Shown here in pieces: positions 20,601 to 26,866 of a DNA stretch of 64,000 nucleotides. Numbering within the stretch: position 1 is the first letter of the stretch; the number at the start of each line of letters is the position of its first letter. A program made the position numbers and the translations under genes. Below the pieces are notes generated by a model. The model saw only the letters and a list, made by a program, of their open reading frames with translations, made no database searches and was not told where the DNA came from. The DNA lies in assembly GCA_900542735.1 (NCBI GenBank), contig UQOS01000002.1, positions 14,033 to 78,032 on the forward strand, given 5' to 3'. Source of the stretch: an uncultured Mycoplasmatota bacterium (GTDB taxonomy: Bacteria > Bacillota_I > Bacilli_A > RF39 > UBA660).

Positions 20601-23104
20601 TGGCCACCTAAGCGAATATCTGATGCACCACCACCATAGATAGTGCCATAGCCTGCTTTTCCACCACCGTTCCAGCCACCATTATTACCGTTACTTCCAA
20701 CATATACATATAAAATTTGCCCTTTATTTAAGAAAATTTGTCCAGTTGAATAGCCACCTTTTCCACCATTATTACTTCCACGATGTCCACCTTGGGCACC
20801 CCATGCTTCAAGAGTATAAATTCCAGCTGCAGGGGCAATAAATTTTTGTGGTAAACCATTATATTCATACCCATAAGCTCCTGTTGAACCACTCATTAAG
20901 TAATCACTTTGCTTATGGAAAGTAATTTTATAATTAACTGTTAAACCAGTAATATCATTTTTTACATCAACACTATATACATATTGTTTACTGTTTGTGA
21001 TATCATAGCTACCGGTATGACTTTCAACCATAGAATAGCCATCATTTAGTTGAAGGTTAACATTAATACTATTTACACTATCAAGTACTGAAATATTGTA
21101 TTCATAAATTGTGTAATCAAAGTCAATAGGAACTGTACCATCATTAATCGTAATATCAGCAACACCATTGATTAATTTAGGACTAATTCTGACATAACCA
21201 TTACCCGCATGTCCTGTTTCGTTAGAACCAGTTGGTGATAAAAATGAAGCATTACCATTTATTAAAGAAGCATTTGTCAAATAATTTTTATCAGTAACTA
21301 AGTAACCTTCTGGTACATATTTACTATTTTCACTAGTAAAGGCAAAGTTAGATCCTCCTCCTCCACCTTTATCGTCATCTCTACTGCCATCTGGATTAGC
21401 ACCACCACCGCCGTACCAGCCACCACCACCGGCGCCAGCATAGCCACCTGATCCAAATGTTCCATCTCCACCATAACCGAATCCTGCGCGATAGCTTCCA
21501 GCAGCATTAATAGAAGCAGCTGTTCCACCAGATCCGCAACCAGATGATGCACTAACGCCACCTGCTCCACCGCCATTACCACTAGCTCCAACGGAACCAC
21601 CACCACCAGCAACTAGGACTCTATTATATAAAGTATTACCACCATAGCGAATATCAGTAGCTCCACCACCATAGGTATTAGTAGTTTCATGCCAAACACC
21701 ACCAGTTGTATAATAACCAACGGTATGGCCACCACCATTATATCCTTTTTTTAAACCATCTTTTGTGGTAGTAGAACCAGACCCACCAACATAAATATAT
21801 AGTACTTCTCCTTTAACTAAATACATGTCAGCTTTAGAGTAAGCTCCTTTTCCACCATTATTACTTCCACGATGACCACCTTGAGCTCCCCAAGTTTCAA
21901 GAGTATAAATACCTGTTGCTGGTACATAGAATTTTTCATAATCACCAGCATATGAGTAACCATATGATACACTGCTACGATTTTCTAAGTAAGCATTTTG
22001 TTTTTTTACTGTTACTGTATAAATCTGCACAACACCTGTTTCGTTATCTGTTAAAGTAATAGTATTCGTAACAGATAATTTATCAGTCATATCGGTACTA
22101 CGATTTGATTGAGTTAAATTGTAACCTTCCTCAGTAGTTATATTAAAACGAATATTTTCAATGTCATTATCTACAGTTAAATCATAATTATAGATATTAT
22201 ATTTATAATCTATTGGAACATTTCCACGATTGATTTCAAAATTAGTAATTCCATCTAATTTTACAGCAGTTATTTTAGCATAACCATCACCAGCTCTATT
22301 TCCATCAGTATAGTTAACACTTGTCATAAAATAATCTTCGCTGACTGAGTAACCAGTTGGTACATATTGTTTTGTTTGAGAGTTCCAAGTAAAACTTGAA
22401 CCTCCTCCACCACCGCGATCATCATCTCTACTGCTGTCCGGATTAGCTCCGCCACCACCGTACCAGCCGCCACCACCGGCACCAGCATAGCCGCCTGCAC
22501 CTGATGTTCCATCTCCACCATAACCGAATCCTGCACGAAGACTACCGGCTGTAGATAATGAAGCACCTATTCCACCAAAACCACAACCGCTTGTAGAGCC
22601 ACCAGTGACACCTCCTGCTCCACCAGTATTACTATTAGAACCAACGGAACCTCCACCGCCACCAACAATTAATCTTGATTTAAGGCTTGTTTCATTATTC
22701 CATTCACCAGATACAAAACGAATATCAGTAGCACCGCCACCATATATTTTTAACTGTGGTTGAAATCCTCCACCATTGTATCCTGTATGAGTTTGACCAC
22801 TACCACCAACATAAATATATAGAGTATCTCCTCTTTTTAGATATACTTCTCCTGTTGCATAGCCACCTTTTCCACCGTTATTAGACCCGCGGTGTCCACC
22901 TTGAGCTCCCCAAGTTTCAAGTTTATAAATACCACTTCTTGGAACAACAAAAGTTTGATAATCACCTGTGTAATTAAATTCATATATATTACTATTAGTT
23001 CCTGCATTTACTATTGGCAATCCTAAAAATCCTGTTAATAAAGTTACTAGCAAGATACTAAATACCCTTTTACTTCGTTTTAATTTATTAAATACTCTAT
23101 TCAT
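8675..23104 (-). CDS. Giant dockerin protein with glycine-rich modules and cadherin-like repeats (4809 aa)
   Basis: The ATG at 23102-23104 follows GGTGAT. Order: signal peptide (about 1-34, cleavage near VNAG); glycine-rich modules at about 42-280, 380-643, 741-991 and 1263-1521, each with a WGAQGG motif near its start and a GGGWYGGG motif, resembling the bacterial 'glycine-rich protein' family related to the ALK/LTK glycine-rich region; divergent beta-sandwich segments between them; about 33 cadherin-like repeats (about 1522-4565); a BIG2-like domain (about 4568-4651); the same pre-dockerin module as the 2239-aa protein; and a dockerin (about 4737-4794) with both calcium loops intact (DIDGDGYITVAD, DIDVDNYVTVAD). 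No catalytic domain or sortase signal was seen. At roughly 520 kDa it is probably a long surface fibre or adhesin held by a cohesin partner. The 14.4-kb frame is uninterrupted, which argues for active selection. Confidence 0.92.
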   Translation of the reverse strand: MNRVFNKLKRSKRVFSILLVTLLTGFLGLPIVNAGTNSNIYEFNYTGDYQTFVVPRSGIYKLETWGAQGGHRGSNNGGKGGYATGEVYLKRGDTLYIYVGGSGQTHTGYNGGGFQPQLKIYGGGATDIRFVSGEWNNETSLKSRLIVGGGGGSVGSNSNTGGAGGVTGGSTSGCGFGGIGASLSTAGSLRAGFGYGGDGTSGAGGYAGAGGGGWYGGGGANPDSSRDDDRGGGGGSSFTWNSQTKQYVPTGYSVSEDYFMTSVNYTDGNRAGDGYAKITAVKLDGITNFEINRGNVPIDYKYNIYNYDLTVDNDIENIRFNITTEEGYNLTQSNRSTDMTDKLSVTNTITLTDNETGVVQIYTVTVKKQNAYLENRSSVSYGYSYAGDYEKFYVPATGIYTLETWGAQGGHRGSNNGGKGAYSKADMYLVKGEVLYIYVGGSGSTTTKDGLKKGYNGGGHTVGYYTTGGVWHETTNTYGGGATDIRYGGNTLYNRVLVAGGGGSVGASGNGGGAGGVSASSGCGSGGTAASINAAGSYRAGFGYGGDGTFGSGGYAGAGGGGWYGGGGANPDGSRDDDKGGGGGSNFAFTSENSKYVPEGYLVTDKNYLTNASLINGNASFLSPTGSNETGHAGNGYVRISPKLINGVADITINDGTVPIDFDYTIYEYNISVLDSVNSINVNLQLNDGYSMVESHTGSYDITNSKQYVYSVDVKNDITGLTVNYKITFHKQSDYLMSGSTGAYGYEYNGLPQKFIAPAAGIYTLEAWGAQGGHRGSNNGGKGGYSTGQIFLNKGQILYVYVGSNGNNGGWNGGGKAGYGTIYGGGASDIRLGGQSLYNRLIVAGGGGSVGASGNTGGVGGGTSGGNGAGDYGDGAQGASQTSGGANIGTFGKGGSGIAANGGYGGGGGGGWYGGGGAGVDGSRDDDRGGGGGSGFVWTESNASIVPDEYLLSSSQYLSEASTKAGNTSFPAPKGGNETGHTGNGFVKISFSLSYDYDIIVSDNVTLDKEFDYDTKEYTGTLSSNDSSLVTFTVTDSDSILKVDGDGKQEIHVGDNTYNITITYINGAVEVFTYHIHREANDIDYLNNIYFDEYSISEFSDKTFDKDTLTYNVTLPYYMDEYDLTVDKGSADQIITNIGHISNKNNTYKIPISVTNETGTSTKTYTLNITLPHSSKIKKLTFNSSGGSVIEIPIPNDQTEFDIEFESHIAAVNTIVDLYDNEAKATVTGDGYIESDNFDITINVTEPHVDATTYILHVKRVTVSGYEKDLSYNGNVQTVIIPYDHEYLLEVWGAQGGNGGGRGGYSYGNIYLTKGTILYVYAGGSGASGGFNGGGTSRVGKGGGASDIRIGTDSLYSRVIVAGGGGGHGSDGCASGAVGGGLNGGGSSASGSCGTQAGGGTQTEGGTYGKYSSAIGTIGKFGIGANAPTSGGNYYGGGGGGGWYGGGSGATSGWSNGGGGGSGFIYTEENASVIENDSKWLLNSDYYLTNANTLSGSNSFTSPTGTKETGHAGNGYAKITIPYQESENNYLDGIISNKGVMTPDWDYNTDTYYLTLASDEVEINVEGVPSDGKASVVGNGDYIIEAGTTEIPLVVTAENGYTKTYKVVVTRKADTNASPKNILINGLLQEYCSSMEGTCVYKFDENTNSYQVKVPYTIREIVMVVDKAHYFQTVNGDGLYELSGGSNKFQIDVTSEDKNNTTSWYYDIYRDMTGNADLRSLKMTSPEYDINYSYNITDYYVTVPHETENVEIEAIADDPNATVKITKPDTLDYGQNTIKITVTAQNGTEKQYTIYVTRLESNNAFLTDLTVTDITNKDNPKKITLSPEFNKMNLKYDLEVENSVSKISLTGTLEDELLATSTGLQEYDLNVGANTINVVVTAQDGSSLTYTIVVRRKANSNTLLADLTVDEAPLTEKFESTKFVYYLYVTGEVEKLTINATPQAGTSTYQIIGNYNNLIAGKNEITIRVTSEDKSTCDYKLIVNRTGYNDNYLQSLLVTNGNENYILTPNFDPLYDKYVLNLPNDITNVVLTATSNGKKRASIGNSSVYVKNINLLSDNPSENNIVVTAEDGTTRTYSVIITREKSSDNTLASLEVEENTLIPNFNSDTLNYSFTTNDHSLNIKAVPNNKYAKVVISDNAKNLVPGENIITITVTSETGVEKVYTLTVTRELSSDNTLKTLEVKDIILNPSFDPNTLEYNFDTHKVNIEITAIPNNKYAKVEIIGNLKLNLGLNEIEIKVTSETGDIRIYKINANFVLDDNNYLSNLTTNTGLEQEFSKELLEYTKTTEDSRITINATIESKNATYSITDSTGNVIDTFPQELTLGENIFFVNVTAQNGNVRTYKITINRNKSSDSKLSNLTTSEGLNEEFNSESYQYTLNTKAHNLTITPTVRNEYASYKIYDINGDIVDNDINLITGSNIYMIIVTAEDNTTSTYNLVINRSDNNIATIDSLGIITNETFDKNTFNYTITTDESSLNLDNIVLTDSYATYTVEGNSNFTNDQTQEVLIKVTAEDKKTTNTYKLTVTKVVSTDSRLEIFKLGNYGFTPKFDKDTTTYEVFIPSTLTSANLELKTLKNTATIKSIMIDNNEQVTTSSNTYKNVITIPDITTSSNITVTVKAEDNTETTYTLTLTDEVVINNYLSTLNVSCGNLDPVFDRETTSYTVFTESNVTSCTVLATKEVDIATITGNGDYNFPANEKYLDIPITVTSSRGEERVYNVTIRRPLSNESRLSNLELSTYTLDPVFQSDTYEYNVTVPNFINHLSKDNFTYTTLDPDSTVTFEDKDLVSGKVTKYTIVSTSEDGTNKSTYILNVSREKSSDTTISSVNVTVSDNKFSCNMDPTSKLCTIEVPSNTSDFTLEATLPDMASVNPANPSKHTLLATEYNKDISLTVTAEDDTTDTYTVRIIRSESSNNDLMDLQVNYVSLPNFSSTKLSYEKTVIGTMNQVMITAVLADTKATVVTDLSKPFNLEYGLNTIEIVVRAEDKTEKTYTIEITRCDSVNAQLSSLSVKNYPFEETYDPEETEYTIRVPRTKKTLTRDEIIYSLADKNASITLDNKLDIDFDKTSNIYTITVTAGDGVVQKYYHISVLPELSTNNNVDKIVVDGVEIKPNSDKEFSYDIFDTDTNATLTSITLSNEYAVHNVMLPQKLTYDNQYQFMVTAENGDVAIYTVNLVRSKTRELKLANIEANFQKEDDCSGICTFDKVFNEDTTNYEIYIPNEITSLDDLVITPKNNLQTYEIIGNSNLSVGENTIIIRVKNSLNETFDYTLTVYREANSDPNILGVSFITPEYEITDFDENLYEYNVEFNAIESGKYELDVEKKNDNQQIEIKGAKVLYFGRNDIIVHTKSESCSTTVKTRYGCNEKDYIIHAYRNEKYSNLLASLTVSSGDTGDFLQVFNKYKFDYVLEVDSEISTVKIEGTAVNTTHATVFGNGEFNLTPGLNTFQIIVTPEIGDPSTYTLNIIRKQSDNVNLANLKVTGYELSPEFVKNTVDYYINIDSTVNQLDIIYTKEAEDQLVYITGNSNFVTGENIVNVVVLSADKTRGKTYKIHANRSASDNNLLNGITVSSMKNDIETIYPLTPDFNNEVNDYTVNVSKDISEINIKTIKGQKMQTIVGNGSYILDYGINVIPITVTSESGLVNTYNITINREFEFGLNSLTVSHDDTIYDLDPVFDPDTLEYNVSVDYEIDSVIVDATLKETLNDINGLGEYQLNTGNNDIVITVSYGENSRDYIIHVNRKKCSDNSLKSLQVAEGLIDPSFNKDILEYNVDIPYEYDSATVIYETNSKDATVEIRNNTDLEIGITKDIEVIVTAENGDIKTYIIHATKLPKPTASNRLINMYIDEATLEPVFNIGIMNYTAEVLKDTKRVNLHLQAEEKMYSTVEVYKLGSTTKTKVDMKVDDPKIMLNVDAGKNSFVIRVTNYEGSVRNYQLDIYRAGPNEARIKNLSFDYGTLAPVFDKNKNAYTMEVENTVTKLTETVTMMDEKATYTISGNKNLKIGENTITITTLAQDGKTSLEYTIIVTKKASSNAYLSDIVTFPEKDFTFDKEKYNYIYHVESNINTIQIIGIREDTTAKITGNGIYQLTGEDLTVKLTVVAQDGTTKVYTVVVTKKKESDNNLESLTINNGELVPNFDKDTLEYTVELENYIDSINVTGKSESDKATVSGNGNYNLVEGKNKIQIMVTAEDGTIKTYTITVTRKENELEQTLLEDLSVLEGALTPDFNPNTLNYIVNIPNEYESATVTYKVHNPDAVVDIYGNDNLEVGHNIITVKVSYNGEDTTYTIDAIRQEASNTYLNVLSVMNHDITPEFDKTIQNYTLTVANNIASIELKATPELSTSTVYIKKDTDYKETAGVTTINLTPGENTIYIKVVSISKAERVYKLVVTRENSDENKLLTLESSTGNITPKFDKDVNSYTLNVPVGTKYVTLSGTVSENATVNGLETYPLTVGTVTKYITVTSQSGLVNTYEVTIVREASHDALITNIKPSVGSLNPSFTSDTKSYTIEVEGDVNNISFDVTTNSKDTLVVGNGVTTLFAGKNIITITSIAEDGITQESVNIEVYKKTDIISFDTDLEINVPVGNDYQIDIKYNPENTDYNGMTYTVNNKSILTVSDTGLITPLTVGDTTITITSTRNKSLTKTVTVHVINPVIQSDTYYINRDDEDNNYITGMEPNTIVDDFLSNLKNERENLKVYESTETNVVENEENVKTKYIVKLVINNITYDQLNLVVKGDIDGDGYITVADVTLAENSILRLSKLDKIEFVAADIDVDNYVTVADVTKMQNYILRLNSSLNTDLYEQLEDK
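18540..22981 (-). repeat. Four glycine-rich modules inside the 4809-aa gene
   Basis: Approximate modules: 22260-22981, 21175-21965, 20130-20880 and 18540-19315. The first three share GAQGGHRGSNNGGKG; the fourth is a diverged copy. Local GC is visibly higher than in the flanks because of Gly codons, and alternative frames are open here, giving spurious Val/Ala-rich ORFs. The repeats look like internal duplications of one gene segment. Confidence 0.85.
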
Positions 23105-23130
23105 ACTATCACCATTTTACTCTATAAATA

Positions 23131-23159
23131 AGTATACTATATTTGTCTTATTTTGTCAT
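23131..23159 (-). promoter_or_regulatory. Sigma-A-type promoter for the 4809-aa gene
   Basis: Minus strand ATGACA (23154-23159), a 17-base spacer, then TATACT (23131-23136): each box has five of six consensus bases. The ATG lies about 27 bases downstream of the -10. Confidence 0.65.
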
Positions 23160-23189
23160 TAAAATGGAACTTTTTTTTCACTTTTATAC

Positions 23190-23218
23190 GCATAAAAAGT
23201 CTGCTATATTTAGCAGAC
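23190..23218 (-). terminator. Rho-independent terminator after the small membrane protein gene
   Basis: Perfect eight-pair stem GTCTGCTA/TAGCAGAC (23199-23206 with 23211-23218), followed on the minus strand by T5. It separates the small gene from the 4809-aa gene, which has its own promoter. Confidence 0.85.
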
Positions 23219-23228
23219 CATCTATTTC

Positions 23229-23684
23229 TTATTTTGTTTCTTCTACTTCAAATCCACACACTAGATTTGTATCAATACGGTAATCCTTTTTACCATAAGG
23301 CTCTTTAGGATAAATAATAACCATCGAATTTGTTTTATCACATTCTTGATTTGTTTTACTATTTACAAATTTCTTGATAATTTCTTCTGACTCATCTTTT
23401 TTATAACGAGCTAAATTATCTAAACTTACTTTAATACCAATATCAGTATATTTTTCTAAGAATGTTTTCTTTTCTTCATCAGTTTTCCCTATTTGATTAT
23501 AGTAAAAATCTTCATAAAATGATATCCCTAGTTCTTTTAATTCTTTTGTTAGTTTTTGAGACTCATTTTTTGAGTGATTATTAAATATCAGAAATAAACT
23601 GATAATTACTATTAATAGTAATATAATACCTCCTATTATATAATAATGTTTTTTATTTAGTTTTTTTAAATTTATTTTTTTCAT
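23229..23684 (-). CDS. Small single-pass membrane protein, unknown function
   Basis: 151 aa. A lysine-rich N-terminus (1-13), one strong transmembrane helix (about 14-35) and a hydrophilic extracellular part of about 115 residues with two cysteines (ECDKT and VCGFE), which could form a disulphide. I do not recognise the family. It sits between the secreted cohesin-like gene and the 4809-aa dockerin gene and has its own terminator, so a role in the same surface system is possible but rests only on position. Confidence 0.8.
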   Translation of the reverse strand: MKKINLKKLNKKHYYIIGGIILLLIVIISLFLIFNNHSKNESQKLTKELKELGISFYEDFYYNQIGKTDEEKKTFLEKYTDIGIKVSLDNLARYKKDESEEIIKKFVNSKTNQECDKTNSMVIIYPKEPYGKKDYRIDTNLVCGFEVEETK

Positions 23685-23745
23685 AATTCTACCTACCTAA
23701 CGCATTCATTATAACATATTTTTATCATTTGAAACATATAAGTGT

Positions 23746-23797
23746 AAAAAAATACTAACTCTCTATCTCTATTTAGAGAAAGTTAGAATTAGTATTT
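23746..23797 (-). terminator. Terminator after the secreted cohesin-like gene
   Basis: Long imperfect hairpin: arms around AATACTAACTCTC and TTTCTCT...AGTTAG..AGTATT flank an A/T loop, followed on the minus strand by T7. It lies directly downstream of the stop at 23825. Confidence 0.7.
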
Positions 23798-23824
23798 ATA
23801 TTTATTATCATTTTATTACTCAAA

Positions 23825-24577
23825 TTATTTAAATAAATTTAAAATTTGTTGAAAGAAGTTGGTTACACTTTTCGTTATTTTTTGTATTAGGCTTTTTTCT
23901 TTTTGAGTAGTAACTTGGTGTGAAACTATTGTATTCTTTTCCTTTTTTTTACTTTCTACTTCTTCTTGTTTTACGATTTCATTATTTTCTTTTTCAGCAT
24001 TTAAATTTATTTCATTTTCTGGTTCTACCTTGATTTCTTTTTCATTCTTTATAGATTCAGTGTTTATAACTGGTATTTCTATATTTTTTAGTTCTTCATT
24101 TTTATTTTTTTGAATAATATCAATTTCTTTAGTTACCACATTATTAGCAATATAATCTTTACTATCTGTTAGTTTTGTGTTTGTTAGAGTAATTGTAGTA
24201 GTACCTTCTTGTAAAGCTTTGAATGTAAATTCATATACAGTTAAATTATCTTTAATACCGTTCTCTAGAGTAAAGTCAAGTCCAGCTATTTTATAGTTAT
24301 AATCCTCATTAATTTGAAATTGGTATGGTGTATCTATTCCTTTTGAAGAAATATATTCAATTTTTGTGTTATCAAATGATAAATTACCACCCATACTAAC
24401 AACACCATCGTAAGTATCTTTAATATCTTCAACATTCATTTTTACTGTAAAAGTATCTCCAACTGTAACTGTATCATCACTATTAAATGATACTGTAGCA
24501 TTTCCCATAGCATAAACAGAAGTAGTAGAGCTTAATAAACAAATTGTCATTAATCCTACAAGTATTTTATTTTTCAT
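23825..24577 (-). CDS. Secreted cohesin-like protein with C-terminal amphipathic helix
   Basis: 250 aa. Signal peptide (about 1-24, ending VYAM); a cohesin-like beta-sandwich (about 25-155) clearly paralogous to that of the anchored protein at 1-1788 (shared GGNLSFD, YQFQIN/YTFQIN, IAGLD, GTTTITLTN); a highly charged Glu/Lys/Asn linker (about 156-225); and a C-terminal segment SLIQKITKSVTNFFQQILNL that would form an amphipathic helix rather than a transmembrane helix. It has no dockerin or cadherin-like repeat. It may be a free or peripherally bound receptor for the dockerins encoded next to it. The start ATG follows a G-rich AAAGGGGG site. Confidence 0.82.
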   Translation of the reverse strand: MKNKILVGLMTICLLSSTTSVYAMGNATVSFNSDDTVTVGDTFTVKMNVEDIKDTYDGVVSMGGNLSFDNTKIEYISSKGIDTPYQFQINEDYNYKIAGLDFTLENGIKDNLTVYEFTFKALQEGTTTITLTNTKLTDSKDYIANNVVTKEIDIIQKNKNEELKNIEIPVINTESIKNEKEIKVEPENEINLNAEKENNEIVKQEEVESKKKEKNTIVSHQVTTQKEKSLIQKITKSVTNFFQQILNLFK

Positions 24578-24631
24578 ATAAATTTTCCCCCTTTTTATCT
24601 AAGATGCCCCTTTCCTTTTAAGTTGTGCGTT

Positions 24632-24640
24632 ATTATACCA
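24632..24640 (-). promoter_or_regulatory. Extended -10 promoter for the secreted cohesin-like gene
   Basis: Minus strand TGG-TATAAT (TATAAT at 24632-24637) with a poor -35. It is divergent from the tRNA-Cys promoter at 24680-24708. Confidence 0.6.
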
Positions 24641-24679
24641 CAAAATGTCAAAAAAAGCAAACTTTTTCATTTCTATAAG

Positions 24680-24708
24680 TTGACATTTACATTTTTTTAA
24701 GATAGAAT
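24680..24708 (+). promoter_or_regulatory. Sigma-A promoter for tRNA-Cys and tRNA-Gly
   Basis: TTGACA (24680-24685), exactly 17 bases, TAGAAT (24703-24708), about 45 bases before the tRNA-Cys 5' end. Confidence 0.8.
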
Positions 24709-24753
24709 TGAAATGTACTCAAAAAAGAGGAATAAACATATAATAAAATATAT

Positions 24754-24827
24754 GGGTCTATAGCCAAGTGGTAAGGCGTGGGACTGCAACTCCCTGATCG
24801 TTGGTTCAAATCCGACTAGGCCCTCCA
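24754..24827 (+). tRNA. tRNA-Cys(GCA)
   Basis: 74 nt including encoded CCA. Acceptor arms GGGTCTA/TAGGCCC pair with one G-T wobble; the anticodon loop carries GCA; T-arm GTTGG/CCGAC is intact. It is the first gene of a two-tRNA transcript. Confidence 0.95.
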
Positions 24828-24834
24828 CTTTTAT

Positions 24835-24908
24835 GCGGACATAGTTTAATGGTAGAATACAACCTTGCCAAGGTTGCTGTGGGGGTCCGATTCCCCTTGT
24901 CCGCTCCA
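24835..24908 (+). tRNA. tRNA-Gly(GCC)
   Basis: 74 nt including encoded CCA. Acceptor arms GCGGACA/TGTCCGC pair perfectly; the loop carries GCC. It lies seven bases after tRNA-Cys. Confidence 0.95.
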
Positions 24909-24919
24909 TTTGAATTAAT

Positions 24920-24953
24920 ACTCGCACACTTATATAGTGATTGCGAGTTTTTT
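24920..24953 (+). terminator. Terminator of the Cys-Gly tRNA transcript
   Basis: Stem ACTCGCA/TGCGAGT with inner CACT/AGTG pairing, followed by T6. Confidence 0.85.
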
Positions 24954-25011
24954 AATCTGTTTTTATTTAAGAATACTCTACCCTTTACAAAAAAGTGTCA
25001 CAAAACTAAAC

Positions 25012-25058
25012 AAAAAAGAGCTATCAATCTCCATAAAAAGAATAAGATAGCTCTTTTA
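25012..25058 (-). terminator. Terminator of the YcxB-like gene, possibly bidirectional
   Basis: Twelve-pair stem AAAAGAGCTATC/GATAGCTCTTTT with T6 on the minus strand and T4 on the plus strand, just after the stop at 25082. Confidence 0.8.
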
Positions 25059-25081
25059 TAATCTAAAAATTAACAGTTTTT

Positions 25082-26677
25082 CTATTTATAATTATAATCA
25101 AATTTATGTATTTCTAAATGTTTATCTGATTTATCATACTTCATTGCATATATTTCATAGTTACTAGCTATAGTAGGTAAAGTATTGTATTCATTAGTAG
25201 TTTTATTATAAATTGAATAGTAGGCATCAAAGTCAGATTTTAGTTGTGATGGAATTAATATTTTTAATTCTGATTTTATTTCTTTACTTAAAATCCAGTT
25301 ATTACTATTCTCAATACCATTTACCAAATCATTTACATCTTCCTTATCGTAATAAACATTAATGATTGTGTAATTTGTTTTATCTTCATCAAAATAGGTT
25401 CCCCAATTTCGAATTTCAAGTTCTCCATTATTTGGAAGAGGTGCATCAATATAATTTTTATATGCATCAATTTTATTATAATCTTGTTCAAAGGTTGGCA
25501 TTAGGCAAAACGAACCATATATTAGCATTAAAAATCCTATTATAAATCCACCAACAATATTTTTAGTACATTTAAAACCAGCATTTTTATATTTAAATCC
25601 CAAAATGATAGATAACACCGGAATTGGCAACCAACACCAAAATACCCAAGCATTTCTAATAAAGTTAAATCCATGTTGTGGATTTATTTCACTAACAAAA
25701 GCAAATGTCCACAACGCTCCCCATAAACTGCATATCGTTATTATAAATAATATATTCATAAAATTTCTAATAAATTTAGGATTATGATATTCTTTAACAC
25801 CTTTAAAATTAGAATTATCCCCTATATGATTCTCTATTTTAAAAGTTGTCCTTATAAAATTTATTAACTCTAAATCACATCTATTTTTCTGCAAATTTAT
25901 AACCATATTTTGGTTAGGATATTCTAAATAAAAATTAGTATCATTCTCAATGCATCTAGTTATTTCTGAGTAGTTGGCTGTTATTGAAACATTTTTCCCT
26001 TTTCTTATAAAATAATCCTCATAAAACTCTATTTCAGAACTAGCTTCTATTTCACCACGCTGTAACCTAGCATTGTGAACTTTTTCGGCCATTGATCCCA
26101 ATCTTATCCTATATAGAATTAACAAATATATTTCAAATACTATAAAGAAAATCAGTGTTTCAATCCAACTTTGAGAGATTATTGCAATGAAAGCTGTTAT
26201 TAATATATTAAGAATAGTCCCTCTAAGTGCAAATACCCAGTACACTTTTTTAGGAAAATACTTTACCATCTTTTTATATTCATAACCGTCCACTATACTT
26301 TCACAAATATATAAACATTTACTATTTTTCTTTGCTTCATTTTGAGTTTTATCTTTTTGAATTTCTTCAGTTTTTATAACAATTTTATCATTTGGACTTG
26401 CTATATACTGAACTTCTTTAATTATTTTTGTTTTGGGTTTACTCTTCTTAACTTCATTGATAGTCAAAGTTATCACAAATGAAATAATAAACCAAACTGC
26501 TATTGCAATCAACGTTTCTTGTAATAATTCAGTCCAAGTAATAATATAACCATCTTCATCAGGTATGTTTTTTGACAATATTTCTAATAATATCAAACTA
26601 ATTGAAGGTATTCCAAATAATTTTAGAAAAAAACTAGATCTTAAAATTTTTTCTTTTTTATCTTTTTCTTTGTTCAA
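25082..26677 (-). CDS. Multi-pass membrane protein with YcxB-like domain
   Basis: About 531 aa. Two N-terminal membrane helices, a charged Lys/Glu linker, two more helices, a soluble segment (around 215-275, SSEIEFYEDYF...ITANYSEITR) typical of the YcxB-like family, then three or four helices and a C-terminal soluble part of about 130 residues. The start is probably the TTG at 26675-26677, five bases after AGGGTGG; a GTG three codons upstream overlaps that ribosome site. YcxB-like proteins have no firmly known function; the fold resembles bacterial PH-like domains. It stands alone between terminators. Confidence 0.8.
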   Translation of the reverse strand: MNKEKDKKEKILRSSFFLKLFGIPSISLILLEILSKNIPDEDGYIITWTELLQETLIAIAVWFIISFVITLTINEVKKSKPKTKIIKEVQYIASPNDKIVIKTEEIQKDKTQNEAKKNSKCLYICESIVDGYEYKKMVKYFPKKVYWVFALRGTILNILITAFIAIISQSWIETLIFFIVFEIYLLILYRIRLGSMAEKVHNARLQRGEIEASSEIEFYEDYFIRKGKNVSITANYSEITRCIENDTNFYLEYPNQNMVINLQKNRCDLELINFIRTTFKIENHIGDNSNFKGVKEYHNPKFIRNFMNILFIITICSLWGALWTFAFVSEINPQHGFNFIRNAWVFWCWLPIPVLSIILGFKYKNAGFKCTKNIVGGFIIGFLMLIYGSFCLMPTFEQDYNKIDAYKNYIDAPLPNNGELEIRNWGTYFDEDKTNYTIINVYYDKEDVNDLVNGIENSNNWILSKEIKSELKILIPSQLKSDFDAYYSIYNKTTNEYNTLPTIASNYEIYAMKYDKSDKHLEIHKFDYNYK

Positions 26678-26866
26678 TTTAACCACCCTTACTATAAAAA
26701 TATCTTCTAAAAAAATTATAACATATTTTTTTCTATTCCAACATTTTATTTACTTTCTACAAGACTTTGCTTGAATGTTCTATTAAAAAAGTGAAGTAAT
26801 CCAGATATTATTTTAGAAAATTAAAATAGTATTCCTACTAATTTATACTCAAATTTTAGTAGCTAA

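Noticed and set aside
20083..22566. Val/Ala-rich minus-strand frames within the 4809-aa gene
   Set aside because: They are shifted readings of the Gly-codon-rich modules and lie fully inside the real frame.
1799..23104. Regularly spaced DNA repeats that might suggest a CRISPR or satellite array
   Set aside because: The period reflects 85-100-residue protein repeats; DNA copies are diverged and coding.
24697..25061. Open frames over the Cys/Gly tRNA genes
   Set aside because: They cover tRNA sequence in both directions and have no ribosome site.
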